Source: Oscillospiraceae bacterium (GTDB lineage Bacteria; Bacillota; Clostridia; Oscillospirales; Acutalibacteraceae). From it: a stretch of DNA of 64,000 bases. Numbering within the stretch: the stretch's first letter is position 1; each line of letters begins with the position of its first letter. Positions 1 through 9,174 of this stretch are shown one piece after another. The DNA lies in NCBI GenBank assembly GCA_031268095.1, contig JAIRXU010000028.1:19209-83208 (forward strand), given 5' to 3'. Position numbers and translations under genes: made by a program. The notes beneath the pieces are model-generated. The model did no database searches and was not told where the DNA came from. It worked only from the letters and a program-made list of their open reading frames with translations.

Positions 1-1764
1 CCCGTCTGTTACCTGTACATCCGCCAAAAATCCCGCCCGCAGGTATCCTCCCTCCAGAATATCATGGCTGAGCACCTGTTCCGGCGGAAATTCGTGCGCC
101 TGCGTCACCGCCGCGAAGGCCGCAACGTCGATGAGGCCTTTCCCGGCAAAGATCCCGCAGCCGAACAAATCCTGATACCGTTCCGCTACGCTGCTGTCGT
201 ATGGGCTGATCCCCCCCTCCCCTGCCATGCTGTGGGCAAAGGGCGTCGCCATGGTGCTTTCCACGTCCAGCCCCACCTGGGGCGCCAGAATCCCGTATCC
301 CCGCGTCACTCTGCCCAGCCGTTCGTCAAATACGGGCCGGTTGCACGGGTGCAGCGCCGCGCCCACCATGTCCGGCAGGGTGTCCAGCGGCAACTGCGTG
401 TCTGCGTCCAGCGCCAGCAGGAACTTCACCTCGCGCAGTTTTGCTTTGTCCCCGCAGAGGGCAAGGAATCCTTCCTCTCCCCCGCCCCGGATGCAGCGCA
501 CCAGTTCGGTAATTGCCCCGCGCTTGCGCTCCCAGCCTGTGTAGCTGTCCTGTGTCGGGGAATAGACCCGGGGCCGCACCGCCAGCAGGAATCCGCCTCC
601 GTGCGCCCGGTTGAGAGCCTGGATCTCTCGGCAGGCTGCCGCAATGTCTGCCCCGTCCTGCGCCAGCTGCGGCGTGTCCGCCCCCCGGAGGTCCGCCAGC
701 ACACAAACCGTCACGTTGGGGCCGCCGTTCGAAAAACGCAGCTCCTCCATCCGTTTGCGCAGCGTCGCCGCCTTTGCCGCCTCTGGCAGGAGTGTCGAAA
801 CCGTGATCAGGGTGCGCCCTTCCGGCGGGATTTTCCCCTGCAGCGCGAGTCTCGGCAATGGCAGCGGCACAACTCCGCGCAAGAACATCCCCTCCAGCAG
901 CACCCTGGCCAGTGCCCAGAGCGGCAAATAAAGCAGTACCGCGCAGGTCCATTGCCGCAGCAGCACCGCCGCGAAGATGCCCAACCCCAGCGGCAGCAGC
1001 GTTTCTGCCCAAAGCAGCGCCTTCCCCCGGCCGGGATGGTACGCCTCCGCCAAAAGATGCGTTCCCACGTGCCGTTCCGCCGTTCCTTCCGGCGCGCGTT
1101 TCGCCGCCTCCAACAGTCCCCGCGCCGTCGCCTCCATGCTTTGCCCCCGCCGCCGGGCCAAATTCGCCAGAAGCCGCCGGTAGTTCGCCCGGCTGCTTTC
1201 CTCCATTTTCAAATATGTTCCCGCCGGATCCTGCGCCAGTAGCCGCTCCGCCGGGCTCACTTGTTCCAGAATTTCGCCAAAATCCACATCCGGCAGCGTC
1301 CGGAACGACTGCACCGCGTTGCTCAACAGCCGCACCGCCGCTTCCGCAGGCGCGCCGACGCTCTCCGCCGCAGCCATCAGCAAGCTCCAGCGCAGGATCG
1401 GCGGCGTCCATTCCGCCGCTTCCGCCGACAAATTGGCGTCTTCCATAGCGCGCGTCAGCGCCTCTTGCGCCGGCAATTCCCCTTCCGGGCAAGCTGCCGC
1501 GCAAAATTCCCCCACCCGCCGGACGCTTTCCGCCGCCAAGCCGCCGTGCCGCACCATAGCGGTCAGCTCCTGCTGCACCGTCCGCGCCTCGCGCTCCAAC
1601 ATATAAAAATTGTCACATAGCCATTCGTCGTAGACCGCACTCCCCTGTTTCCCTGTTCGCCCGTCGCAGCGTCTCAGCGCTTCCCGGTAGCATTGCCGCA
1701 ACTGCCGCAATCCCCGCGAAAGTTGCGAATGGCAGTCTTTCGCCGTTTCATACTGCAATTTCAT
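1..1764 (-). CDS. Cyclic beta-1,2-glucan synthase-like (NdvB/ChvB, GT84/GH94-type) protein, N-terminal part; runs off the left edge
   Basis: Manual translation of the minus strand from ATG at 1764..1762 stays open to base 1 (588 codons): MKLQYETAKDCHSQLSRGLRQLRQCYREALRRCDG... and near the edge ...LLALDADTQLPLDTLPDMVGAALHPCNRP...GILAPQVGLDVESTMATPFAHSMAGEGGISPYDSSVAERYQDLFGCGIFAGKGLIDVAAF...VLSHDILEGGYLRAGFLADVQVTDG. Typical of the NdvB glycosyltransferase module. Not in the ORF track because it has no stop inside the window. Confidence 0.85.
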   Translation of the reverse strand, partial: MKLQYETAKDCHSQLSRGLRQLRQCYREALRRCDGRTGKQGSAVYDEWLCDNFYMLEREARTVQQELTAMVRHGGLAAESVRRVGEFCAAACPEGELPAQEALTRAMEDANLSAEAAEWTPPILRWSLLMAAAESVGAPAEAAVRLLSNAVQSFRTLPDVDFGEILEQVSPAERLLAQDPAGTYLKMEESSRANYRRLLANLARRRGQSMEATARGLLEAAKRAPEGTAERHVGTHLLAEAYHPGRGKALLWAETLLPLGLGIFAAVLLRQWTCAVLLYLPLWALARVLLEGMFLRGVVPLPLPRLALQGKIPPEGRTLITVSTLLPEAAKAATLRKRMEELRFSNGGPNVTVCVLADLRGADTPQLAQDGADIAAACREIQALNRAHGGGFLLAVRPRVYSPTQDSYTGWERKRGAITELVRCIRGGGEEGFLALCGDKAKLREVKFLLALDADTQLPLDTLPDMVGAALHPCNRPVFDERLGRVTRGYGILAPQVGLDVESTMATPFAHSMAGEGGISPYDSSVAERYQDLFGCGIFAGKGLIDVAAFAAVTQAHEFPPEQVLSHDILEGGYLRAGFLADVQVTDG

Positions 1765-2344
1765 AGTTTTATCCTTTCGTCTTCCCTTTCCTATGCTTCC
1801 AGCATTTCCCGAAATTCTCCGGATATGCGTCTGCCGGGCAAGCAATCCCACTTTTCTTGGCATCTGTAATAGTACTATATTAGGTATAGCGTATAAAAGA
1901 TATTTTTCGAGTTTTTCTTACTTTCATATAATCCGCGTTTCATCTCTTTTGTTTTCATATTTTTAATCCGTTTTTTCTGTTTTTTCATATCCCTTTTTCT
2001 CCCGCTGCCTCGCCCTCCAATTTGCGTTTTCCATATTACCGCTTTACCTCGTCGTTCCACAAGTAAAATAATCCCTGTTTTCATATTTTTTTCTCTATCT
2101 TTCTTCTATTTCCCTAAAATTTTAAAATTTTCTTGCCAATCCCCTATTCTTCGCCGATTTCCCCCATTGAAGTTTCGCCTTTTAAATCGCTATTCATTTT
2201 GTGTGCAATTGTAGATGCAAATCTGCTTAAAATCCCGGAAATTGGATCCTTGTTTTTGGGTATTTGTAGATAGCCGATTGGTGTTTATGATGCTGCGCAA
2301 AAAATAGGAGTATCATAGGAACCCTACGATAAAAATCAATGTCA

Positions 2345-2380
2345 AATATAAAAACGCCCCTGAATCCGAAAATTCAGGGG
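2345..2380 (-). terminator. Rho-independent terminator downstream of leuA
   Basis: CCCCTGAAT (2357-2365) / ATTCAGGGG (2372-2380) stem; on the minus strand followed by CGTTTTTATATTT. Confidence 0.8.
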
Positions 2381-2411
2381 AGCAATCCATCGGAGGCAGT
2401 CTGGCTCCGTT

Positions 2412-4097
2412 CTACGCTAAGCCTCGGTTAATCGCGCAGAGTACGCCTCTTACGGCGGCGTAGTTGATATTTTGACTTAGCCCAACACCGAACAGGGCTT
2501 TCCCTGTAGGAGAAGAGAGCTGAATATAGGCGACGCCCCGCGCGTCCGCGCCAACGGAAATTGCGTGTTCAGAATAATCCACAAACCGATAGCCAGTGAT
2601 TCCAACCATCTCCAGCGCATGGAAGAAGGCGTCGATAGGGCCATTGCCATCCCCCGTAATTTCCATCGCGGGATCCCCGTTTCTCTGAATTTTCCCCGAA
2701 AAGCGCACAAATCCCTCTTCGTTCGGGTCGCCTTCCTCGGAGAATTTATGGCTAAGCAGCGTATAGAGTCCTTCCCGTTCGGCATATTCCGAACGAAAAA
2801 TCGTCATCACTTCCTCTGGACTGATTTCGCGCCCCACCTTGTCGCAGTAACGCTTTACCGCTGCGCCAAACTCCGGATGCATTGCCTTGGGAATCCGGTA
2901 TCCGAACGCCTGCTCCATCACAAACGCCGCCCCGCCCTTGCCCGACTGGCTGTTAATCCGAACAACAGGCTCATACTGTCGGCCAACGTCAGCAGGATCC
3001 AAGGGCAAATACGGAATCTCCCAATAATCCCCCCCATGTTCCGCCATCCATTCGTGCCCTTTATTGATTGCATCCTGATGGGATCCAGAAAAAGCGGTGA
3101 AGACTAAGTCGCCGGCATAGGGATGTCGTTCGTGCACATGCATTTTTGTGACGCGCTCATAAAATTGCCTGATATTTCCAATATCCGTAAAGTCCAGCTG
3201 AGGATCGACCGCTTGGGTATAAAAATTCATTCCCAGCGTGATAATATCACAATTCCCCGTCCGCTCACCGTTACCGAAAAGCGTTCCCTCCACCCGCTCG
3301 GCTCCGGCCAGTAACCCCAGTTCTGCTGTTGCCGTCGCCGTCCCACGGTCGTTGTGCGGGTGTAGGCTAATGATTGCATGGTTCCGGTTTGGCAAATTGT
3401 CGCAAAAATATTCTATCAGGTCGGCAAACTGGTTTGGCAAACAATTTTCAACGGTGGATGGCAGATTCAGAATCAACTTGTTGTTCTCGTCCGCACCCAA
3501 TTCCTCCATGACTCGCCGGCAAATCCAAACCGCGTTGTCCGGTTCCGTTCCCATATAACTCTCCGGGGAATATTCATAGCGCAAATTTGCTCCCGTTCGT
3601 GCGCGAAATTCCTCCCCGAGCGCCCGGACCAACTTTGCTCCCTCGACAGCGATGTCCACAACGCCCTGCATGTCGGTCCGGAATACAACCTTACGCTGCA
3701 GCGTTGATGTGGAGTTGTAGAAATGCAGGATCACGTTCTTTGCTCCGTCAATCGCCTCGAATGTCTTACGTATCAAGTGTTCTCGTGCCTGAACCAGCAC
3801 CTGAATCGTCACATCATCCGGAATATGGCCGCCGTCGATCAATTCCCGCAAAATGGAATATTCTGTCTCCGAGGCCGAGGGAAATCCCACTTCGATCTCT
3901 TTGATGCCGATATCGCACAATAATTGGAATATCTCCAGCTTCTCGCTGAGGTTCATGGGGTTGATCAAAGCTTGGTTGCCGTCGCGCAAGTCAACACTGC
4001 ACCAAGTAGGTGCCTGCGTCAGCCGGTGGGAAGGCCATCGCCGGTCTTTCTTTTCGATCGGCGCAAAGGGAATGTACTTCTGATGTCCTGGCTTCAT
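2412..4097 (-). CDS. leuA: 2-isopropylmalate synthase
   Basis: MKPGHQKYIPFAPIEKKDRRWPSHRLTQAPTWCSVDLRDGNQALINPMNLSEKLEIFQLLCDIGIKEIEVGFPSASETEY...; start trimmed from the track ORF to ATG 4097 with GGGAG RBS. Confidence 0.96.
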   Translation of the reverse strand: MKPGHQKYIPFAPIEKKDRRWPSHRLTQAPTWCSVDLRDGNQALINPMNLSEKLEIFQLLCDIGIKEIEVGFPSASETEYSILRELIDGGHIPDDVTIQVLVQAREHLIRKTFEAIDGAKNVILHFYNSTSTLQRKVVFRTDMQGVVDIAVEGAKLVRALGEEFRARTGANLRYEYSPESYMGTEPDNAVWICRRVMEELGADENNKLILNLPSTVENCLPNQFADLIEYFCDNLPNRNHAIISLHPHNDRGTATATAELGLLAGAERVEGTLFGNGERTGNCDIITLGMNFYTQAVDPQLDFTDIGNIRQFYERVTKMHVHERHPYAGDLVFTAFSGSHQDAINKGHEWMAEHGGDYWEIPYLPLDPADVGRQYEPVVRINSQSGKGGAAFVMEQAFGYRIPKAMHPEFGAAVKRYCDKVGREISPEEVMTIFRSEYAEREGLYTLLSHKFSEEGDPNEEGFVRFSGKIQRNGDPAMEITGDGNGPIDAFFHALEMVGITGYRFVDYSEHAISVGADARGVAYIQLSSPTGKALFGVGLSQNINYAAVRGVLCAINRGLA

Positions 4098-4204
4098 GTT
4101 GTTTTTCTCCCGCCTCTGTTGTCTTTTTGTTGTTTTCTTCTGACCGCGTTGTCCTTTTCCGAAGTTCGGCCGTCCTTCGTTGTCTTTTCTCGGCGAAATG
4201 TTGT

Positions 4205-5317
4205 TTATTTCGACTGGCCCTCCGGAAAAATCGCTGCCTCTCTCAAGGAATTCGCGATCATGCAATCCGGCCGAACGTGTTTCTCATAATACGTATGGTT
4301 CGCCGTTTCCATGGCGTGAATGCGCGAAACGTCGCTCAGCAACCGCGCCGCTTCCGTCACGCAATCCTCCGGCGTACTAAAAGGAATGTAATTTTGCGCC
4401 GGCAGAAATTCGCCCGGCAACTCGTAAAACAACGGCTCACTCAGGATGGCTTTTGAGGCTGCCACCGCCTCGCCCAACTTCCAGCCCAAAGAGTGGTGCA
4501 GCCCTTCCGTTGCGATGCAGACAAATCCTTCCCGCATGCGGCGCATGTGTGCCGCCTTGCTGGCGGTTTCGGTCGGCAAAATCAGATCCCGCGCCAGCCG
4601 TTCCGCCAAAGGGGAGGCCTCCAGCCCACCAAAAAATTGGTCTCCTAGCCCTTCCTGTAGCGCGCGGAGGACTGCAATCCGGTTTCGGTTGCAGCCTTCC
4701 AGACTCTCCGTCCAACGTTCTGCCTCCGCTTTTGCCTGTGCCGCTGAAAAATACGGATACGCTTCTTGAATTTGCGCCGCACTGATTCCGGATGCGTCCC
4801 ATAGCCGACACACAAAAAGCGCCCTATACGCTTCAAAATGTTCATAAAATGCAAAGCATTCCGGATAATATGCCGTATAATAATGCAGGAGCCGCCGTTT
4901 TATTGTAGCAGGAACACTCTCTTTTGCCGGCTTATCGAAGGGATTTCTCGGGCATGAAATATGATAATTCAGCCCCAGAGGTCGAATTTTTGTGGCATTT
5001 TTCATTCCATTGTGGTAGTCCGTTCGGCAGCTGCGCTTAAAGTATGCGTCCAAACGGTCCAGCTGTGCATCCCAGACGTCAAACCGGTGGATACTCTGGT
5101 AGCCGTCCGCCGTATCGTAGGCCAGCCGTTTGCCCTCGATTTCCGCTTCTACGACCGACCGGTGTTCGTACTGTCCTGCTGCTTTCAAGTCCGTTTCCCG
5201 ATAGTCGGCGATCCGCAGCATCCCTCGCCGCTCCAGCATGCGAAATCCCGCGAGCACCTGGGAACTGTGTGTTTCCCGGTCCGCCAGTGTCAGGCGGCAA
5301 CGGATTTGCTTTCCCAT
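4205..5317 (-). CDS. Putative GT-B glycosyltransferase-like protein, first gene after the T-box
   Basis: ORF starting MGKQIRCRLTLADRETHSS...; C-terminal EGLHHSLGWKLGEAVAASKAILSEPLFYELPGEFLPAQNYIPFSTPEDCVTEAARLLSD resembles a GT-B donor-binding half. RBS AAAGGGG directly after the T-box terminator. Confidence 0.55.
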   Translation of the reverse strand: MGKQIRCRLTLADRETHSSQVLAGFRMLERRGMLRIADYRETDLKAAGQYEHRSVVEAEIEGKRLAYDTADGYQSIHRFDVWDAQLDRLDAYFKRSCRTDYHNGMKNATKIRPLGLNYHISCPRNPFDKPAKESVPATIKRRLLHYYTAYYPECFAFYEHFEAYRALFVCRLWDASGISAAQIQEAYPYFSAAQAKAEAERWTESLEGCNRNRIAVLRALQEGLGDQFFGGLEASPLAERLARDLILPTETASKAAHMRRMREGFVCIATEGLHHSLGWKLGEAVAASKAILSEPLFYELPGEFLPAQNYIPFSTPEDCVTEAARLLSDVSRIHAMETANHTYYEKHVRPDCMIANSLREAAIFPEGQSK

Positions 5318-5334
5318 GATTTCATCCCCTTTCC

Positions 5335-5667
5335 AAAAAAACACGCCCCCAAACCGCACACTCGTGCGATTTAGGGGCGAAGATTCCTACAGATCCTCCG
5401 CGGTACCACCCTAATGCGACGCAACATACCGATTTCGGCATGCCATGCCCTCAGCGAGCCTCCAACAAGGCCCCGACCGTTAACGCAGTCCACACGTCCG
5501 ACCTTACGAAGCGACCGTCTGGCGTTCGCTTGTTCCGACCGGCAGCTCCGGAATGAGCTATCCACACAAAAATGACCATCGGCTCGCAGCGGCCGCCGAC
5601 TCTCTGGAGGCGGCAGCGCCGCCAAGATCCCCTCTGTGTCTTATTTCCATCACAGCCTTTTGTTATT
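5335..5667 (-). promoter_or_regulatory. T-box leader (tRNA-sensing transcription attenuator)
   Basis: Exact T-box AGGGTGGTACCGCG at 5412..5399 (-), followed by the intrinsic terminator CGCCCCTAAATCGCAC-GAG-TGTGCGGTTTGGGGGCG-TGTTTTTTT (5379..5335). Upstream CCAGAGAGTC...GCTGCGAGCC resembles the stem I distal elements. Confidence 0.9.
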
Positions 5668-5673
5668 GATACC

Positions 5674-5702
5674 ATTATATGCGCTTTTCCCGCGCTTGTC
5701 AA
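5674..5702 (-). promoter_or_regulatory. Sigma-70/A-type promoter of the T-box transcript
   Basis: TTGACA (5702..5697) - 17 bp - TATAAT (5679..5674) on the minus strand. Confidence 0.85.
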
Positions 5703-5723
5703 GCCCTTGACTGAAAATTTTTC

Positions 5724-5752
5724 TTGACAATCCCTCCCTGGTCTGGTATACT
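5724..5752 (+). promoter_or_regulatory. Promoter of rpsF-ssb-rpsR
   Basis: TTGACA (5724-5729) - 17 bp - TATACT (5747-5752), divergent from the T-box promoter. Confidence 0.85.
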
Positions 5753-5829
5753 TACTTTTGCTGCGCCGTTGCGCGGCTATTCTTGCCGCAGACCACTGCG
5801 GCCATAGTCCAAAAGGAGGTGCGATCCCA

Positions 5830-6114
5830 ATGGCAGTCAACAACTACGAGGCAATGATGGTGTTTTCGATGAAGAACGGCGACGAAACTGTTGCGTCGCT
5901 CAAGGAGCGCTTTCAGGCGCTGATCGAGCAGAGCGCGACCCTCGAAGGCGTCAACGAATGGGGGCGGCGCTTGCTGCGCTATCCCATCCAAAAAGAAACG
6001 GAAGGCTACTACGTGCTTTACCTGTTCGCGGCCGATCCGGCGTTCCCGGCTGAATTCAACCGCGTAGCCGGCATCACGGACGGTGTGCTGCGCTCGCTCG
6101 TCACGTCGCGCTAG
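5830..6114 (+). CDS. rpsF: 30S ribosomal protein S6
   Basis: MAVNNYEAMMVFSMKNGDETVASLKERFQALIEQSATLEGVNEWGRRLLRYPIQKETEGYYVLYLFAADPAFPAEFNRVAGITDGVLRSLV; AAAGGAGG RBS; followed by ssb and rpsR. Confidence 0.97.
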   Translation: MAVNNYEAMMVFSMKNGDETVASLKERFQALIEQSATLEGVNEWGRRLLRYPIQKETEGYYVLYLFAADPAFPAEFNRVAGITDGVLRSLVTSR

Positions 6115-6129
6115 GAAGGAAGGTTCCCC

Positions 6130-6621
6130 ATGCTTAACTGCGCTATTCTCATGGGCCGGCTGACCTTCGATCCGGAACTGAAAAGCACCGGCAGCGGCAT
6201 TGCGGTCTGTTCCTTTACTGTGGCGGTGGACCGTCGCAGCAAGCAGGAGGAGCGGCAGACGGATTTTATCCGCTGCGTTGCCTGGCGGCAAACGGCGGAG
6301 TTTATCTCCCGTTATTTCCATAAAGGCTCCATGATCGCCGTGCAGGGCTCGATTCAAGTTCGCAACTATGAGGACAAAAACGGACAGAAACAGACGATGA
6401 CCGAAGTGATCGTGGACAACGCCAGTTTCTGCGGCGGCAAAAACGAGTCCGGCGGCGGGTACCGGGACGACGTTCCCCCGCCTCCTCCGCCCCCCAGCTA
6501 CCCCGGCGGCGGCAATGCCCTCGGCGGCGCCTCGGGCGCTTCGCAGCCCGCCCCATCCTTCGCCACCGGCGGCGCGGCCGACTTCGAGGAACTGCAGGGC
6601 GAAGACGACTTGCCCTTCTGA
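6130..6621 (+). CDS. ssb: Single-stranded DNA-binding protein
   Basis: MLNCAILMGRLTFDPELKSTGSGIAVCSFTVAVDRRSKQEERQTDFIRCVAWRQTAEFISRYFHKGSMIAVQG...; acidic tip ...GEDDLPF. Confidence 0.98.
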   Translation: MLNCAILMGRLTFDPELKSTGSGIAVCSFTVAVDRRSKQEERQTDFIRCVAWRQTAEFISRYFHKGSMIAVQGSIQVRNYEDKNGQKQTMTEVIVDNASFCGGKNESGGGYRDDVPPPPPPPSYPGGGNALGGASGASQPAPSFATGGAADFEELQGEDDLPF

Positions 6622-6690
6622 ATTCCCGCTCCAGGAAAAAACGGCAGCCAGCAGCCCCACTGAATTTTGATTTGATTGGAGGATATATTT

Positions 6691-6963
6691 ATGGCTTACG
6701 AAGCTCGTTCGGAGCGTTCTTCCGGGGACCGGCCGGAGCGCCGCCCCATGCGCAAAGGCCGCCGCAAGGTTTGTTCCTTTTGCGTGGATCACGTAGAAAA
6801 AATCGACTATAAGGACACCGTCCGCCTGCAAAAATTCCTGTCAGAACGCTCAAAGATCTTGCCCCGCCGCGTGACAGGCACTTGCGCCGCCCATCAGCGG
6901 GCCCTGACCGTCGCCATCAAGCGCGCCCGGCACCTGGCCCTGCTGCCTTATACCAGCGACTGA
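6691..6963 (+). CDS. rpsR: 30S ribosomal protein S18
   Basis: ...[67 protein letters not shown]. Confidence 0.97.
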   Translation: MAYEARSERSSGDRPERRPMRKGRRKVCSFCVDHVEKIDYKDTVRLQKFLSERSKILPRRVTGTCAAHQRALTVAIKRARHLALLPYTSD

Positions 6964-6978
6964 TGCATGCCAGCCATC

Positions 6979-7010
6979 ATCCTCCGGACAGCCGTCCGGG
7001 GGATTTTTTT
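6979..7010 (+). terminator. Terminator after rpsR
   Basis: ATCCTCCGGAC-AGCC-GTCCGGGGGAT followed by TTTTTTT. Confidence 0.85.
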
Positions 7011-7035
7011 GACAGAACCGTCAGCGGCGCGGGAC

Positions 7036-8046
7036 TCACGAAGGCTCTCCTTTCGTTTCCCGGGGGATCCGAAGGTTCCGAAGGGCCAGCAGATCCGGGA
7101 GCTGGGCCAGCAAGACCGCGGCGAAGACCGCCGCCGCGCCGAGGAACTCCCGCCGGGTCATGGCCTGCCGCAGGAACAGCCAGCCTCCCAGCGCCCCGAA
7201 AACGGATTCGAGGCTCATCACCAGCGCGGCAATGGCGGGCTGGGTTTTGCTCTGGCCGATGATCTGCATGGTGTAGCCCAAGCCGCTGCTGAGGATTCCC
7301 GCATATAAAATATAGGGCAGGGCGGGGCGGAGCATGTCCCACGTCAGGCCCGGCTCCCGCAGCAGCGCGCCCGCGCCGGAAATCAGCGCCGCAACAAGCA
7401 TTTGGCAGGCGGAAAGCTGGATGGGATCCACCCGGACCGAAAAGTGGTCCACGCTGAGGATGTGGAACGAATACACAAAGGCGCAGCCGAGCGTTAACAT
7501 GTCGCCGGGATTCACGGAGAAATCGCCGCGCACACACAGCAGGTAAAACCCCGCAACGGAGATCAGGATGCAGGGCAGCAGGATGAGATGCGGCCGCTTG
7601 CCGAGGAACATGGAAAACAGCGGCACAAAGAGGATATAGAGCGCGGTGATGAAGCTGGACTTCCCCACGGTGGTGTAAAGCAGCCCCATCTGCTGGAGGA
7701 TAGAGGCAATGCTCATGCAGCAGCCGCACACCAAGCTGCCGGCCAGCAGTCTGCGCCTTCCTTGCCGCCGCTCCAGCGGAGACAGGGCCGCGGCAGCGGA
7801 AGGGAAAGCAGCGCGGCGCGCGCCTGCCCGGCGTTTCCCCCGCTGGGCCAGCAGCAGCGGCAGCAGCGCCGCAACCCCCACGAGCGAGCGCAGAGAATAA
7901 AACCACAGCGGCCCCATGTGCTTCATGGCGGCGGACTGGGCCGCGAAGGTGAAGCCCCAGACAATGGCGGTCGCCAGCAGGATCAGGTTGCCCAGAGCGG
8001 AACTGCGGGGCTGGGACGGCAGGGAAGCGGCGGGACGTTCGGACAT
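7036..8046 (-). CDS. EamA/DMT family transporter
   Basis: MSERPAASLPSQPRSSALGNLILLATAIVWGFTFAAQSAAMKHMGPLWFYSLRSLVGVAALLPLLLAQ...; ten-helix DMT pattern with terminal GGWLFLRQAMTRREFLGAAAVFAAVLLAQ. Confidence 0.88.
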   Translation of the reverse strand: MSERPAASLPSQPRSSALGNLILLATAIVWGFTFAAQSAAMKHMGPLWFYSLRSLVGVAALLPLLLAQRGKRRAGARRAAFPSAAAALSPLERRQGRRRLLAGSLVCGCCMSIASILQQMGLLYTTVGKSSFITALYILFVPLFSMFLGKRPHLILLPCILISVAGFYLLCVRGDFSVNPGDMLTLGCAFVYSFHILSVDHFSVRVDPIQLSACQMLVAALISGAGALLREPGLTWDMLRPALPYILYAGILSSGLGYTMQIIGQSKTQPAIAALVMSLESVFGALGGWLFLRQAMTRREFLGAAAVFAAVLLAQLPDLLALRNLRIPRETKGEPS

Positions 8047-8319
8047 GAAACAGCGAGCCTCCAGTCATAAAATAGTAAACCGCAACAGGGTTCTATTATA
8101 GCGGATTCCGGCGAAGGATGCAAGGGGGAAATGGGGAAACAGGAAGACCCCGCGACATTATTTGCATCCTCCGGAAGGCCACCGAACGCAGAAAAAAACA
8201 GTCCCGGACGAACCGGAACCGTTTTTTCTGGGACTATTCGCTCTCCTGCCGCCAGCGCCGGCGCGCTTGTTTTTTGGGAGCCAGGCCCAGCGCCGGGAGC
8301 CGCTTCAGAAGGGCTTGGA

Positions 8320-8895
8320 TCAGGTTTGCCGCACCGGTTCCGCCGGCGTCCACGGCGGGAGCGGCTCCATCCGTTCCCGGTTTTCCAGCTGCTCCATTTG
8401 TTCCATTTGCTCCATGATAAACGGCACAACTTCCTCCGGCGAGAGACGGAGCACATGCGCAAACTCTTCATACAGACGCTTCTCCGCCTCCTGGAGGAGG
8501 CGTTCGTCCGCAATGTGGAGCTTTCGGCCGACTGCTTTCTGTTCCTGCCGGCGCCGATAGAGGGATTTGATCATCCGCACCAGCGCCGTCCGGTCTCCGC
8601 TGGCCAGCGCCTGACGGTCCCGCTCCCGGCGGGTGGTGTCGTCGGCGACCCAAGCGCCCTCCTCGTCCGGCATGGAGCGGATCAGGCAGTGGATTTCCTC
8701 GGCGGAAAGCACCGGCCGCAACTGGGCAACGGCTTTTTCGTTGTCTATGGGCACATAGTGGATGGTATTTTTCTCCTGAAGCGGAATCAGCACAAAATAC
8801 TGGCGCGCCTGGCCATCCAGGCGCTTCTCCTCTATGCCGCTGACGCGGCACACGCCGTCCGCACCATATAGAACCGTATCCCCTACTTGAATCAT
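8320..8895 (-). CDS. CarD family transcriptional regulator
   Basis: MIQVGDTVLYGADGVCRVSGIEEKRLDGQARQYFVLIPLQEKNTIHYVPIDNEKAVAQLRPVLSAEEIHCLI... Confidence 0.88.
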   Translation of the reverse strand: MIQVGDTVLYGADGVCRVSGIEEKRLDGQARQYFVLIPLQEKNTIHYVPIDNEKAVAQLRPVLSAEEIHCLIRSMPDEEGAWVADDTTRRERDRQALASGDRTALVRMIKSLYRRRQEQKAVGRKLHIADERLLQEAEKRLYEEFAHVLRLSPEEVVPFIMEQMEQMEQLENRERMEPLPPWTPAEPVRQT

Positions 8896-9174
8896 ATTGC
8901 CACCTTCCAAATTTCAGATTCCAGACCGCAGCGTTCAGATGCCGAACGCCGCTGATTTCTCCTATCTAAATCTTTATTATTAGTATACCATGTTCTATGA
9001 CAAAAGTGCCCGCGGAAATGGCGGGAATTGGAAAGAATTTTCAAAAAATTCTCCGCCGGTCGCCGCGCAACCACCCGGGGAGGCAGCGCAAAGGCTGGAT
9101 GATTGCTTTTTCCGCGGGAATCCGGTATACTGAAACTGCTGATCAGCAAAATCAGAAGAACAGGAGTCACAGTG

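Noticed and set aside
64-1242. 392-aa plus-strand ORF and the overlapping 326..1504 minus ORF
   Set aside because: Low-complexity Arg/Pro/Gly/Ala translations typical of shadow frames in GC-rich DNA; the real frame is the NdvB-like minus-strand gene.
1875-2084. 69-aa Lys-rich minus-strand ORF
   Set aside because: Lies in a purine-biased AT-rich leader; the Lys-rich translation follows from composition and no clear RBS was seen.
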